This document shows, piece after piece, positions 30,694-40,194 of a stretch of 64,000 nucleotides of DNA (the stretch's first letter is position 1; every line of letters begins with the position of its first letter). Made by a program: the position numbers and the translations under genes. Origin of the DNA: Streptomyces sp. AM 2-1-1 (lineage in GTDB: Bacteria > Actinomycetota > Actinomycetes > Streptomycetales > Streptomycetaceae). The DNA is taken from contig NZ_CP119147.1 in the NCBI RefSeq assembly GCF_029167645.1, positions 2,542,001 to 2,606,000 of the forward strand. Reading direction: 5' to 3'. The notes under the pieces were generated by a model, which worked only from the letters and a program-made list of their open reading frames with translations, was not told the DNA's origin and did no database searches.

Positions 30694-31025
30694 CGTTGCC
30701 CAATCCCAAAATCCCCGTCCGGCGCCGCCAGGTCAGGGTCCCCGTCAATGTTCCAGAACCCCGGTCGGTGGCGATCCGTTCCACATCCGTACCGGATGTG
30801 GGGAACACCACTCATCGACGCGTCTCCGACGGCCTTGGTTCCCGCCTCCCCGGGCGGGTCCGGCGCGGTTCCCGTCCGGCCCGGCGCGCGGCCCGCGAAC
30901 GGGCGTCCTCACACGTCGGACCGGTCGCCGCGCACGGCTGTCCGCTTGTCGTCTCCCTCCATTCTCCTCGGTCCGCCGGCTCTCCCCGCCGCCGTCGGCG
31001 GTGCCGGGGAGACCCCGGGGCCGGC
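30694..31025. other. 332-bp intergenic region
   Basis: It contains the L,D-transpeptidase promoter at the left and, at about 30981-31011, a hairpin (CTCCCCG with CGGGGAG around CCGCC/GGCGG) that probably ends the 149-aa gene. I see no gene in it. Confidence 0.55.
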
Positions 31026-31475
31026 CTAGGCGTCCTCGGGGCCCTTCCCGGCGTACTCGCTGTGGTCGGTGTAGTCGGTGTAGTCGGTGGGGTCGTCTCC
31101 GTCACGCCTCCGCTCGTCCGCGGCGTCGTCCGGCTCCACGGCCTCGCTGCTCCAGGAAGCTTCGGCGAGCTCGATGCCCGGTAGGGCGCCGACGAGGTCG
31201 AGCGGGTCGATCAGCGAGGCGAGCGCCTCTGCGGCGTCTGCCCGGACGAGGGACTCGGCATGCCTGCGTTCGTGGTCCGTCCCGTCGTCGTCGGGGTCGG
31301 GGGTGGCGTCCTCGTACTCCGCGGCGACCGCTTCGAGGGCGGCACCGGTCAGCGCCCCGGGGTCGGTGATCTCCACCACCAGCTCGACCTGGAGACGGAC
31401 GAACGCGGGCTGCCCCACGGCGGCCTCGGGGGTGCCCTGCGGGGTGCTCGGTGACGTGTTCGGTGAAGTGCTCAT
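31026..31475 (-). CDS. Acidic hypothetical protein, 149 aa
   Basis: The protein begins 'MSTSPNTSPSTPQGTPEAAVG', continues with a compact central part ('FVRLQVELVVEITDPGALTGAALEAVAAEYED', 'ALASLIDPLDLVGALPGIELAEASW') and ends in a very acidic tail with repeats ('DYTDYTDHSEY') encoded by 9-bp direct repeats. No known domain, signal or membrane segment. TACGCT lies 7 bp before the ATG, consistent with leaderless expression and supporting this start. Probably a soluble cytoplasmic protein; function unknown. Confidence 0.75.
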   Translation of the reverse strand: MSTSPNTSPSTPQGTPEAAVGQPAFVRLQVELVVEITDPGALTGAALEAVAAEYEDATPDPDDDGTDHERRHAESLVRADAAEALASLIDPLDLVGALPGIELAEASWSSEAVEPDDAADERRRDGDDPTDYTDYTDHSEYAGKGPEDA

Positions 31476-31642
31476 GTGCGGGAGCGTAGGGCTCCGGATC
31501 GCACGCGCTCCCCCGACCCGCTGCGGCGGCCGCGCGTCCCGGGCCGGGGCCGGACGCGCCGGGGCGCTCGGCGCTCCTGGATGAAGGTCGTACCATCGGC
31601 CCACGGGGGTCAACTCAAGGTCGTCGTCAGGGGATCGAATCT

Positions 31643-31951
31643 GTGACCATCACTCGTCGCACACTGCTGACCGTCTCCGTCGCGGGCGTCGTACTCGGCG
31701 CGCTCTGCTTCGTACCGTCGGCGAAGAACACGGACGACACGTCCTCGCGGACCGGGCCGGCGAGATCCGCCGGCCATGCCCCGGTGCAGCGGGAGGACGA
31801 GTCGTACGGCTCGTCGAGCCGGTCGTTCGCGCAGGCGGGCGCCGGTTCCGGCACGGGCACCACGCCGTATCTGATCGGCGGCACGGTCCTGCTGGGCCTG
31901 GGCGCGGGCTACGTGGCCCGTTCGGACCGCAGGTCCTCCTCGCCCGCCTGA
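31643..31951 (+). CDS. Small exported or membrane-anchored protein, 102 aa
   Basis: Starting at a GTG, the protein has an Arg-Arg N-terminus 'MTITRRTLLTVSVAGVVLGALCF', a signal or anchor helix, then a polar Ser/Gly-rich linker, a second hydrophobic stretch ('YLIGGTVLLGLGAGYVA') and a basic end. The layout resembles small Streptomyces proteins with two membrane segments and an extracytoplasmic loop. No family is recognised. It converges on hutH across a perfect terminator. Confidence 0.7.
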   Translation: MTITRRTLLTVSVAGVVLGALCFVPSAKNTDDTSSRTGPARSAGHAPVQREDESYGSSSRSFAQAGAGSGTGTTPYLIGGTVLLGLGAGYVARSDRRSSSPA

Positions 31952-31958
31952 CGGTGCG

Positions 31959-31995
31959 CGTCCGGCCGCCCGCCGCTCCGGCGGGCGGCCGGACG
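31959..31995. terminator. Perfect 16-bp stem before the end of hutH
   Basis: Arms 31959-31974 and 31980-31995 pair perfectly around the loop GCTCC, between the 102-aa gene and converging hutH. Confidence 0.8.
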
Positions 31996-31997
31996 TG

Positions 31998-33548
31998 TCA
32001 GTCCAGCGGTCCGGTGACCCGCTCCACGGCCCGGATCAGCCCTCCGCCGCGGACGAACGCGTCCGCGGCGGCCAGGTCGGGGGCGAGGAAGCGGTCCGGC
32101 CCCGGGCCCTCGGCGCCCGCCGCGCGCAGCGCCTCCACGGCGGCGCGGGAGGCCGCGGCGGGGAACAGCCCGCCGGCGGCGCGCAGTTCCACACCGCGCG
32201 CCGCCGCGTACAGCTCGATCGCGACGATCCTCGTGAGGTCGTCCACGGCGGTACGGAGTTTGCGCGCGGCCGACCACCCCATCGAGACGTGGTCCTCCTG
32301 CATCGCGGAGGACGGGATCGAGTCGGCCGAGGCGGGCACGGCCAGCCGCTTCATCTCGCTGACCAGGGCCGCCTGCGTGTACTGAGCGATCATCAGGCCG
32401 GAGTCCACACCGGCGTCGTCGGCGAGGAACGGCGGCAGTCCGTGCGAGCGGTTCTTGTCGAGCAGCCGGTCGGTGCGGCGCTCGCAGATGGAGCCGAGGT
32501 CGGCGGCGACGATCGCCAGGAAGTCGAGGACGTACGCGACCGGCGCGCCGTGGAAGTTGCCGTTGGACTCCACCCGGCCGTCGGGCAGCACCACCGGGTT
32601 GTCGACGGCGGCGGCGAGCTCCCGGTCGGCGACGGTGGCGGCGTACGCCAGGGTGTCCCGGCCCGCGCCGTTGACCTGGGGCGCGCAGCGCACGGAGTAG
32701 GCGTCCTGGACCCGGGGCGCGTCGTCCTGGTGGTGCCCGGTGAGGCCGGAACCCTCCAGGACCCGCAGCATGTTGGCGGCGCTGACGCCCTGCCCGGGGT
32801 GCGGGCGGATGGCGTGCAGTTCGGGGGCGAGGACCTTCTCGGTGCCGAGCAGTGCCTCCAGCGAGAGCGCGGCGGTGATGTCGGCGCCGGTGTAGAGCGC
32901 GCGCAGATCGGCGAGGGCCATCACCAGCATGCCGAGCATGCCGTCGGTGCCGTTGAGGAGGGCGAGCCCTTCCTTCTCCCGCAGCTCGACGGGGGTGATG
33001 CCGTGTGCGGCGAGGAGTTCGGCGGCGGGGCGCACGGTGCCGTCCGGCCCTTCGGCCTCCCCCTCGCCCATCAGCGCGAGGGCGCAGTGCGCGAGCGGGG
33101 CGAGGTCGCCGGAGCAGCCGAGGGAGCCGAACTCGTGGACGACCGGGGTGATGCCCGCGTTGAGCAGGTCGGCCATGGTCTGCGCGACCTCGGGGCGTAC
33201 GCCGGTGTGGCCGGAGGCGACCGTCTTGAGCCGGAGGAACATCAGCGCGCGCACCACCTCGCGCTCCACGCGCGGACCCATGCCCGCGGCGTGCGAGCGG
33301 ACGATGTTGCGCTGGAGCCGTCCGCGCAGCTCGGGGCTGATGTGGCGGGTCGCGAGGGCGCCGAAACCGGTGGAGACGCCGTAGACGGGTTCGGGCCGGG
33401 CGGCGAGGGCGTCGACGGTCCCGCGGGCTGCCGCGAGCGCGTCGAGCGCCTCGGCGGACAGAACGACGCGCGCGCCGGCGCGGGCCACGGCCAGGACGTC
33501 CTCGGCGGTGGTGCCGGAGGTCCCCAGCACGACTGTGTGCATATCCAT
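31998..33548 (-). CDS. hutH: Histidine ammonia-lyase
   Basis: The 516 residues are a typical HAL: 'VYGVSTGFGALATRHI', 'LLNGTDGMLGMLVMA', 'SVRCAPQVNGAGRDTL' and 'SSAMQEDHVSMGW'. The MIO prosthetic group forms from Cys145-Ser146-Gly147 ('GSLGCSGDLAPLAH'); most HALs have Ala-Ser-Gly. It converts histidine to urocanate, first step of the Hut pathway; no other hut gene is in the window. TAGGGT lies 7 bp before the ATG at 33548, so the transcript is probably leaderless and this start is favoured over the ATG two codons later. An inverted repeat covers the promoter. Confidence 0.95.
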   Translation of the reverse strand: MDMHTVVLGTSGTTAEDVLAVARAGARVVLSAEALDALAAARGTVDALAARPEPVYGVSTGFGALATRHISPELRGRLQRNIVRSHAAGMGPRVEREVVRALMFLRLKTVASGHTGVRPEVAQTMADLLNAGITPVVHEFGSLGCSGDLAPLAHCALALMGEGEAEGPDGTVRPAAELLAAHGITPVELREKEGLALLNGTDGMLGMLVMALADLRALYTGADITAALSLEALLGTEKVLAPELHAIRPHPGQGVSAANMLRVLEGSGLTGHHQDDAPRVQDAYSVRCAPQVNGAGRDTLAYAATVADRELAAAVDNPVVLPDGRVESNGNFHGAPVAYVLDFLAIVAADLGSICERRTDRLLDKNRSHGLPPFLADDAGVDSGLMIAQYTQAALVSEMKRLAVPASADSIPSSAMQEDHVSMGWSAARKLRTAVDDLTRIVAIELYAAARGVELRAAGGLFPAAASRAAVEALRAAGAEGPGPDRFLAPDLAAADAFVRGGGLIRAVERVTGPLD

Positions 33549-33549
33549 A

Positions 33550-33570
33550 TTCAGAACCCTACGTACTGAA
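33550..33570 (-). promoter_or_regulatory. hutH promoter with overlapping inverted repeat
   Basis: TTCAG (33550-33554) and CTGAA (33566-33570) face each other across 11 bases. The interval contains the minus-strand -10 candidate TAGGGT (33556-33561). A regulator bound here would block the polymerase. The regulator is unknown. Confidence 0.45.
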
Positions 33571-33660
33571 ACTGGCCATGTCATCAGTCCCGGGTCATCG
33601 GCGCTTGCCCGTTTGGACCCTTACCGTCCGGTGGGTGGCCCCGCCGATCCGTCCGGCCTC

Positions 33661-34815
33661 TCACGGCCGGTTGCCCCGGAGCCTGCGGCGGTCGTGGGCG
33701 GGGGTCGGGGGCGAGTCGGCCAGCCGGAGCACCTCGCCGTCCCGGCCGGCCACCACCGGGCCCACCGCGCGATCGGCCTTGGCGCGGTACTGCGCCGCGT
33801 CGGCGAGGCGGAAGAGCCGCCGGGCCGAGTGCACCGGCCCGATCGGGTCGCCGGTCGAGGCGACCCCGCAGGCCACTCCCTCGCCCAGCTCCAGAGCGGC
33901 GGCGCGCTCGCACAGCTCGGTGGCGACCCGGATCACCTCGTCCGTCCCGGGGCCCACCGCGATCAGGCAGAACTCGTCGCCGCCGAGCCGGGCGGCGAGG
34001 GCGTCCGGCAGTATCGCGCCGCAGCGCGAGAGCACCGAGCCGAAACGTTCCAGCAGACGGTCTCCCACGGCGTGGCCATGGGTGTCGTTGACCGCCTTGA
34101 GCCCGTTGAGGTCGCACACCACGAGGCTGACCACGGCGCCCTCCACCCGGTGCCGTTCCACCGCCTCGTCCAGCCGGATGTCCACGGCCCTGCGGTTGGC
34201 GAGACCGGTCAGGGGGTCGGTGAAGGCGAGTTTGCGGACCTCCTCCAGCCGCTCGGTCTGCGCGATGCCGGCCGCGACCACGGCCGCCAGCACCGTCGCG
34301 AAGTCGGCGTCGTCCCGGTCGAAGACGGGCATCCCCGCCGGGCGGGCCACGTAGAGCTCGCCCCACGCCCGGCCGTGCAGCACGATCGGCGCGACGACGC
34401 AGCAGCCGCGGCCGCGCCGCCGGAGCGCGGCGACCCGCTGGTGGCAGAACGGGCGCGCGCCCCGGGCCGGCGCGCCCTCGACGGGACGGCCGTCCACGGT
34501 CTCCACCCAGGCGTCGGGCTCGCCGCCGCCCGCCCATCGCTCGTGCAGGAACTCGGTGATCTCCGGGAAACGGTCGACGGAGTAGGCCTCCTCGTCGGGG
34601 AACTCCTCCTCCCCCTCGGCCCGCTCCCCGGCGTTCACCAGGACCCGGAGCCTGCCCCGGTCGCGCTCCCACACCGAGAGCGCGGCGAAGGAGCCGCCCA
34701 GCGCGTCGCGGGCGCCCAGCGCGGCGGCCCGCCACGACTCCTTCGCGGTGTAGGCCGCCGCCATGGTCTGCGCCAGCGAAACGACCGCCCGCAGTCGCAC
34801 ATCGTCACCACCCAT
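33661..34815 (-). CDS. GAF-GGDEF protein, probable diguanylate cyclase
   Basis: The 384 residues have a GAF-like sensor (about 1-190) and a GGDEF domain (about 196-360). The active site is intact: 'FTDPLTGLANRR', 'DLNGLKAVNDTHGHAVGD' and 'GGDEF' at 278-282. The inhibitory I-site (RxxD five residues before GGDEF) is absent; 'LPDA' stands there. It should make cyclic di-GMP, which in Streptomyces holds off development through BldD. TAAGCT lies 6 bp before the ATG (leaderless type). The signal sensed by the GAF domain is unknown. Confidence 0.9.
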   Translation of the reverse strand: MGGDDVRLRAVVSLAQTMAAAYTAKESWRAAALGARDALGGSFAALSVWERDRGRLRVLVNAGERAEGEEEFPDEEAYSVDRFPEITEFLHERWAGGGEPDAWVETVDGRPVEGAPARGARPFCHQRVAALRRRGRGCCVVAPIVLHGRAWGELYVARPAGMPVFDRDDADFATVLAAVVAAGIAQTERLEEVRKLAFTDPLTGLANRRAVDIRLDEAVERHRVEGAVVSLVVCDLNGLKAVNDTHGHAVGDRLLERFGSVLSRCGAILPDALAARLGGDEFCLIAVGPGTDEVIRVATELCERAAALELGEGVACGVASTGDPIGPVHSARRLFRLADAAQYRAKADRAVGPVVAGRDGEVLRLADSPPTPAHDRRRLRGNRP

Positions 34816-34912
34816 CCCACCAGCTTATGTACGTATGCGCTGGTGTGATCGTCGGACGATCGGGACGCGGTGCGGTTACCCCGGGCTCACCCCACCCGGG
34901 AGTCACCCTGCG

Positions 34913-35728
34913 TCATCCGAGCCCCGGCCACCGCGGCTTCCGCTTCTCGTTGAACGCCGCCACGCCCTCCGCGCGGTCGCCGGAGAAGGCCACCGACCGC
35001 CAGGCCGCGTCCTCCACCTCCAGGCCCGTCCGCAGGTCGAGCCCGTGGCCGAGCCGCAGCGCGCGCTTGGCGGCCCGCAGACCGACCGGGGAGTTGGCCG
35101 CGATCCGGCCGGCCAGTGCCAGCGCCGCGTCCCGGTCCTCACCGGCCTCCACCAGCTCGTCCACCAGCCCCAGGGCGTGGGCCTGGGCGGCCTCCACCCG
35201 GCGGGCGGTGAAGATCAGCTCGGCCGCCCGGGCCGCACCGACCCGCCGGGGCAGCAGCTGGGTACCGCCGCCGCCCGGGATGACGCCGACCGACACCTCG
35301 GGCAGCCCCACCACGGCGGTGCGGTCGGCCACGATCACGTCGCAGGAGAGGGCCAGCTCGAAGCCGCCGCCGAGGGCGAACCCGTGTACCGCGGCGACCG
35401 CCGGCATCGGCAGCTCCAGCACCCCGGTGTACGCGGCGCGCGTCACGGGCCGCTGCCGCCCCAGTTCGGCGTCGCCGAGCGAGTTGCGCTCCTTGAGGTC
35501 GGCGCCGACGCAGAAGGCGCGCGGGCTGCTGGAGGAGACGACGGTGACGCGCACCTCCGGGTCCGCGCCGAGCGCCTCGCAGGCGGCGGCGACCGACCGG
35601 GCCATCTCCGAGGAGACCGCGTTCATCGCCTCCGGGCGGTCGAGCACCAGCTCCGCGACGTGCGCGGGCTCCGTGTGACGCCGTACGACGACGAACTCCC
35701 CGAACCGCTGCTCGGACGTGACACTCAT
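34913..35728 (-). CDS. Enoyl-CoA hydratase/isomerase family protein
   Basis: The 271 residues show the crotonase fold: oxyanion-hole segments 'AFCVGADLKE' and 'GFALGGGFELALSCDVIVA', then 'LPEVSVGVIPGGGGTQLLPR' with the Glu expected in hydratases, and 'RRVEAAQAHALGLVDELV'. It probably hydrates 2-enoyl-CoA in fatty-acid or branched-chain amino-acid breakdown. GGAGGG lies 9 bp before the ATG. It sits between the GGDEF gene and adenylate cyclase on the same strand. The exact substrate is not readable. Confidence 0.9.
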   Translation of the reverse strand: MSVTSEQRFGEFVVVRRHTEPAHVAELVLDRPEAMNAVSSEMARSVAAACEALGADPEVRVTVVSSSSPRAFCVGADLKERNSLGDAELGRQRPVTRAAYTGVLELPMPAVAAVHGFALGGGFELALSCDVIVADRTAVVGLPEVSVGVIPGGGGTQLLPRRVGAARAAELIFTARRVEAAQAHALGLVDELVEAGEDRDAALALAGRIAANSPVGLRAAKRALRLGHGLDLRTGLEVEDAAWRSVAFSGDRAEGVAAFNEKRKPRWPGLG

Positions 35729-35795
35729 GTTCCATCCCTCCGGTGGTGGTGTTCCGGGGGATCCTAGGGTCTTCGCGGGGAAGGCAGGGCCGCTC

Positions 35796-36992
35796 TCAGC
35801 GACCGCCGCCGCGCCGGGTCAGCATCCACGGTTCGACCACACCGAGGCCGCGCACCGGCCGCTGCCACATCGGCTGGAGCTGGAAGCGGTAGGCGGGCAG
35901 CGGGGGCTCGTCGGTGAGCGTCCGCCCCTCCTTCTCGGCGAGCCGGGCCCGCTCGGCCGCCGCGGCGATCTCCTCGGCCGCCCGGGCCTCGGACGCGGGG
36001 GAGTCGCCCGTACGGATCAGCTCCTCGGCGAACGCCCCGTCCACCAGGACGGCGTCCTTCGCCGCTATCGAGGTGAGCCGGCTGGCCAGGTTCACGGTGG
36101 TCCCGAAGACATCGCCCATCCGGGTGGTGACGGTGCCGAAGGCGATGCCCACGCGCAGCGCCGGCATCGTCGCGTCGGCGGACATCGCCTCGATGAGCCG
36201 CAGCGCGATCTCGGCGGCCGTACCGGCGTCGTCGGCGGCGAAGAGCACCTCGTCACCGAGGGTCTTCACCAGGCGGCCGCCGTACGCGGCCACCAGGTCG
36301 GCGGCGGTCGTCTCGAAGGCCTCGACCAGCTCGCCGAGTTCCTCCTCCTCCAGCCGCCGGGTGAGACGGGTGAACCCGACCAGGTCGGCGAAGCCCACCG
36401 CGAGCCGCCGGTCGACCATCTCCTCGTCGTCCTGCGCCTGGACGACCCGCCCCGTGGAGGCCGCCAGCTGCCGCCGCCAGACGTACACCAGGAACTCCTG
36501 GAGCTCCGGCAGCAGCAGCTCGATCAGGGGGTACGTGACCTCGGTGCGGGTCATGCCGGCCTCGGGCGGTTCGGTCAGCCCCTCCAGGAACGAGTCGATC
36601 TGCCATTCGGCCAGCCGGGCGGTGGTCTGTCCGGTGGAGCGGGCCACCTGGATGGCCATCGGCTCGCTCAGCAGGCCCGCCTCGACGAGGCCGGCGAGGC
36701 GGCGCAGGGCCAGCACGTCCGCCTCGGTGAGCGCCTTGGCCTGGCCGATGTCGGCGAAGCCCATCGCCCGCCAGAAGCGCGAGGCCAGGTCCATCGAGAC
36801 ACCGGCGGTGCGGGCCGCCTGGAAGGGGGTGTACTGGCGCTCGGCACCGAGGATCAGCTGTTCCAGCCGGATCGCCAGCGGATCGTCGGTCGGTTCCACC
36901 GTGTGGTCGACCTCGTGATGGGGCGCGGCATGGACCGAGGGGTCCGACGGGGGCCGTGCGCCCGCGTCCGAACCCGTGTCGCCGACGGTCAC
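35796..36992 (-). CDS. cya: Class III adenylate cyclase (Rv1264-like)
   Basis: The 398 residues match the length and layout of mycobacterial Rv1264: an N-terminal helical autoinhibitory domain (about 40-200) and a C-terminal catalytic domain. Catalytic residues are all visible: metal Asp in '[11 protein letters not shown]', Lys in '[11 protein letters not shown]', substrate Asp in 'GDVFGTTVN', and the Asn and Arg of 'VNLASRL'. It makes cAMP and should work as a homodimer; Rv1264 is pH-sensing. In S. coelicolor cya supports germination and development. The start is GTG, with AGGAGG 6 bp upstream. Confidence 0.95.
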   Translation of the reverse strand: MTVGDTGSDAGARPPSDPSVHAAPHHEVDHTVEPTDDPLAIRLEQLILGAERQYTPFQAARTAGVSMDLASRFWRAMGFADIGQAKALTEADVLALRRLAGLVEAGLLSEPMAIQVARSTGQTTARLAEWQIDSFLEGLTEPPEAGMTRTEVTYPLIELLLPELQEFLVYVWRRQLAASTGRVVQAQDDEEMVDRRLAVGFADLVGFTRLTRRLEEEELGELVEAFETTAADLVAAYGGRLVKTLGDEVLFAADDAGTAAEIALRLIEAMSADATMPALRVGIAFGTVTTRMGDVFGTTVNLASRLTSIAAKDAVLVDGAFAEELIRTGDSPASEARAAEEIAAAAERARLAEKEGRTLTDEPPLPAYRFQLQPMWQRPVRGLGVVEPWMLTRRGGGR

Positions 36993-37210
36993 CAGCCGCC
37001 TCCTGCCCGTTCCCTGCGCACTGCCCTGCCGATCTGTCGCTGGATCGCCTCAACGATACGGCAGGTGTGCCCTGGCTCACGTCCTCGTCACCCCGGCGCG
37101 GGTGCGTCGGACGCGGCGGCTCACGCGTTCGCGCTCCGGCGCGCGCCCCGTTCATCCTCCGGGGTGGCGGGCGTTCGCCTCCCGTACGCCCTGGTGCGGG
37201 GCGTACGACG

Positions 37211-38083
37211 TCAGACCAGTCCGCCCGCCGCGCCGCGCAGGTGCACGATGTCGCCCGCCGAGACCGGCTGCCGGCGCCCGTCGCCGGTGGAGAGGATCAG
37301 CCTTCCGTCGCCGTCGACCGCGACGGCCTGTCCGACCACGGAGCGGTCGCCCGGCAGTTCGGCCCGCACGGTCCGGTCGAGCGTGGCGCAGCCCGCCGCG
37401 TACGCGGCCTGGAGCCCGCTGCCGGCCGCGTCGCCTCCGGCCGCGCGCCACTGCCCGTACCACTGCTCCAGCGAGCGCAGGACGGCCCGCAGCAGGGTCT
37501 CGCGGTCGAGCGAGACAGCTCCGGCGAGGGCCAGGGAGCCGGCGGTGGGGGCGGGGAGTTCGTCGGCGCGCAGCGAGACGTTGAGTCCGAGGCCGACGAC
37601 GACGCCGTCCCCGGCGCGCTCGGCGAGGATGCCGCCGGTCTTCCGCTCGGCGCCGTCCACGGTCACCAGCAGGTCGTTGGGCCACTTCAGCGCCATGTCC
37701 ACCCCGGCGGCGCGGGCCAGACCGGTGGCGGCGGCGACCCCGGTGAGCAGCGGCAGCCATCCCCAGCGCTCCGCCGGCACCTCGGTGGGCGCGAGGTACA
37801 CGGAGAGGAAGAGCCCGGAGCGCGGCGGCGCGCTCCAGACCCGGTCGAGCCGTCCGCGTCCGGCGTTCTGCACCTCGGCGACGAGCACGGCGCCCTCGGC
37901 GGGCGGGTTCCCGGAGGCCGCCCGGGCGGCGAGGTCGGTGTTGGTGGAGCCGGTCTCCTCCACCACGTCGAGCGAGGTCCACAGCGCGCCCGGCCGCAGC
38001 AGTCCGCGGCGGAGCGCGGGGGTGTTCAGGGGCGGCCGGTCCAGGTCCGACCAGCGGTTCGATGGCGCATCCGGGGGTGTCAT
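37211..38083 (-). CDS. birA: Biotin--acetyl-CoA-carboxylase ligase
   Basis: The 290 residues contain the ligase core: '[15 protein letters not shown]', the biotinyl-AMP loop '[23 protein letters not shown]' (usually GRGRxGR), 'LKWPNDLLV' and 'GILAER...[10 protein letters not shown]', plus a C-terminal SH3-like domain. It lacks the N-terminal DNA-binding domain of E. coli BirA, so it is a ligase only. It is divergent from pccB and should biotinylate AccA2 encoded nearby. TAGGGT is 7 bp before the ATG (leaderless type). Confidence 0.94.
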   Translation of the reverse strand: MTPPDAPSNRWSDLDRPPLNTPALRRGLLRPGALWTSLDVVEETGSTNTDLAARAASGNPPAEGAVLVAEVQNAGRGRLDRVWSAPPRSGLFLSVYLAPTEVPAERWGWLPLLTGVAAATGLARAAGVDMALKWPNDLLVTVDGAERKTGGILAERAGDGVVVGLGLNVSLRADELPAPTAGSLALAGAVSLDRETLLRAVLRSLEQWYGQWRAAGGDAAGSGLQAAYAAGCATLDRTVRAELPGDRSVVGQAVAVDGDGRLILSTGDGRRQPVSAGDIVHLRGAAGGLV

Positions 38084-38263
38084 GCAAGCCACCCTAGGTG
38101 TGGCAAAGGACGCACGAGGACGCACTGCCGATCCGCGGGGCCGCCGATACGCTACGGAGCAGTAGCCGTTCAGGAACGAGGGCTTCCCGTGGTGCTCACC
38201 GGGCCCGTCCCCCGGGACCAAGCCCCCGTCATCTTCCGTGACCAGGCAGGGAGCCGCCACCCG

Positions 38264-39844
38264 ATGTCCGAGCCGCAGAGCGACATCCACACCACCGCCG
38301 GCAAGATCGCGGACCTGCAGCGCCGTATCGGCGAGGCGACGCACGCCGGTTCCGAGCGCGCGGTCGAGAAGCAGCACGCGAAGGGCAAACTCACGGCGCG
38401 GGAGCGGGTGGACCTGCTCCTGGACGAGGGTTCCTTCACGGAACTCGACGAGTTCGCCCGTCACCGCTCGACCAACTTCGGGATCGAGAAGAACCGCCCC
38501 TACGGGGACGGGGTGGTGACCGGCTACGGCACGGTCGACGGCCGGCCGGTCTGCGTGTACTCGCAGGACTTCACGATCTTCGGCGGCTCGCTGGGCGAGG
38601 TCTACGGCGAGAAGATCGTCAAGGTCATGGACTTCGCGCTGAAGACCGGCTGCCCGGTCATCGGCATCAACGACGGCGGCGGCGCCCGCATCCAGGAAGG
38701 GGTGGCGGCGCTCGGGCTGTTCGCGGAGATCTTCCGGCGCAACGTGCACGCCTCCGGTGTCGTCCCGCAGATCTCGCTGATCGTCGGCCCCTGCGCGGGC
38801 GGTGCGGTCTACTCCCCCGCGATCACCGACTTCACGGTCATGGTCGACCGGACCTCGCACATGTTCATCACCGGCCCCGACGTCATCAAGACGGTCACCG
38901 GCGAGGACGTGGGCTTCGAGGAACTGGGCGGAGCCCGTACCCACAACACCACCTCCGGTGTGGCGCACCACCTCGCGGGCGACGAGAAGGACGCCATCGA
39001 GTACGTCAAGTCCCTCCTGTCGTACCTCCCGTCGAACAACCTCTCCGAGCCGCCCGCCTTCCCGGAGGAGGCGGACCTGGGGACGACCGACGAGGACCGC
39101 GAGCTCGACACGCTGATCCCGGACTCCGCGAACCAGCCGTACGACATGCACACCGCCATCGAGCACGTGCTGGACGACGCCGAATTCCTGGAGACCCAGG
39201 CCCTGTTCGCGCCGAACATCATCACCGGCTTCGGCCGCGTGGAGGGCCGGCCCGTCGGTGTCGTCGCCAACCAGCCGATGCAGTTCGCCGGTTGTCTGGA
39301 CATCGACGCCAGTGAGAAGGCCGCGCGCTTCGTCCGCACCTGTGACGCGTTCAACGTGCCGGTGCTCACCTTCGTCGACGTGCCGGGCTTCCTGCCGGGC
39401 GTGGACCAGGAGTACGGCGGCATCATCCGCCGGGGCGCCAAGCTGATCTACGCCTACGCGGAGGCGACCGTCCCGCTGATCACGGTCATCACCCGCAAGG
39501 CGTTCGGCGGGGCGTACGACGTGATGGGCTCCAAGCACCTCGGCGCCGACGTCAACCTCGCCTGGCCGACCGCGCAGATCGCCGTCATGGGCGCGCAGGG
39601 TGCGGTGAACATCCTGCACCGGCGCACCATCGCCGCCGCCGAGGACCCCGAGGCGACCCGCGCGCAGCTGATGACGGAGTACGAGGACGCGCTGCTCAAC
39701 CCGTACGTGGCGGCCGAACGCGGCTACGTCGATGCGGTGATCCTGCCCTCGGACACCCGCAAGCAGGTCGTGAAGGCGCTCCGGCAGCTGCGCACCAAGC
39801 GGGAGTCGCTGCCGCCGAAGAAGCACGGCAACATCCCGCTCTAG
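38264..39844 (+). CDS. pccB: Propionyl-CoA carboxylase beta subunit (carboxyltransferase)
   Basis: The 526 residues closely match remembered S. coelicolor PccB, from '[23 protein letters not shown]' to the C-terminal '[17 protein letters not shown]'. The two crotonase-like halves carry oxyanion glycines ('[16 protein letters not shown]', '[16 protein letters not shown]'). The Asp in 'GGAYDVMG' corresponds to the residue reported to select propionyl-CoA. It carboxylates propionyl-CoA to methylmalonyl-CoA with AccA2 and PccE. The ATG at 38264 was selected by homology with AGGGAG upstream. It forms an operon with pccE. Confidence 0.96.
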   Translation: MSEPQSDIHTTAGKIADLQRRIGEATHAGSERAVEKQHAKGKLTARERVDLLLDEGSFTELDEFARHRSTNFGIEKNRPYGDGVVTGYGTVDGRPVCVYSQDFTIFGGSLGEVYGEKIVKVMDFALKTGCPVIGINDGGGARIQEGVAALGLFAEIFRRNVHASGVVPQISLIVGPCAGGAVYSPAITDFTVMVDRTSHMFITGPDVIKTVTGEDVGFEELGGARTHNTTSGVAHHLAGDEKDAIEYVKSLLSYLPSNNLSEPPAFPEEADLGTTDEDRELDTLIPDSANQPYDMHTAIEHVLDDAEFLETQALFAPNIITGFGRVEGRPVGVVANQPMQFAGCLDIDASEKAARFVRTCDAFNVPVLTFVDVPGFLPGVDQEYGGIIRRGAKLIYAYAEATVPLITVITRKAFGGAYDVMGSKHLGADVNLAWPTAQIAVMGAQGAVNILHRRTIAAAEDPEATRAQLMTEYEDALLNPYVAAERGYVDAVILPSDTRKQVVKALRQLRTKRESLPPKKHGNIPL

Positions 39845-39882
39845 AAGAGGTGCGGGAGCCACGAGCACGGACGGGAGTCCAC

Positions 39883-40086
39883 ATGATCAAGGTCGTACGG
39901 GGCAATCCGACCCCCGAGGAGCTCGCCGCCGCCCTGGCGGTGGTCCGGGTGCGCGCCGCTGCGGCGGCGGCTCCGCAGACGCGGAGCACGCCCCGCGCCC
40001 AGTGGTCGGACCCGGCGCGGATCGCCCGCGCCGCCCGGCCGCTGCCCGGGCCGGGCGCGTGGGCGCGCACCTACTGGCCCGCGTGA
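39883..40086 (+). CDS. pccE: Acyl-CoA carboxylase epsilon subunit
   Basis: The 67 residues fit the small actinobacterial epsilon subunits: an N-terminal 'MIKVVRGNPTPEELAAALAVVR' and a C-terminal 'SDPARIARAARPLPGPGAWARTYWPA' ending in Trp. These bridge the alpha and beta subunits and raise activity. CGGGAG sits 6 bp before the ATG and the gene starts 38 bp after pccB. Confidence 0.93.
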   Translation: MIKVVRGNPTPEELAAALAVVRVRAAAAAAPQTRSTPRAQWSDPARIARAARPLPGPGAWARTYWPA

Positions 40087-40139
40087 GCGGCACCCCGCGC
40101 CTCCGCCACCGGGGGTGACCGCGCCCCCTTTGCCCGGGT

Positions 40140-40163
40140 GGCCTGAGTACCCGTACTCAGGCC
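40140..40163. promoter_or_regulatory. Perfect 24-bp palindrome upstream of the 42-aa gene
   Basis: Arms GGCCTGAGTAC (40140-40150) and GTACTCAGGCC (40153-40163) are perfectly complementary around CC. CAGGAT (40182-40187), 7 bp before the ATG at 40195, is a leaderless -10 candidate, which puts the palindrome over the -35 region. It could be an operator; a terminator of pccB-pccE is the alternative, but there is no T-run. Confidence 0.6.
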
Positions 40164-40194
40164 GCGCGGCGGCGGGCGGAGCAGGATCGGACGC

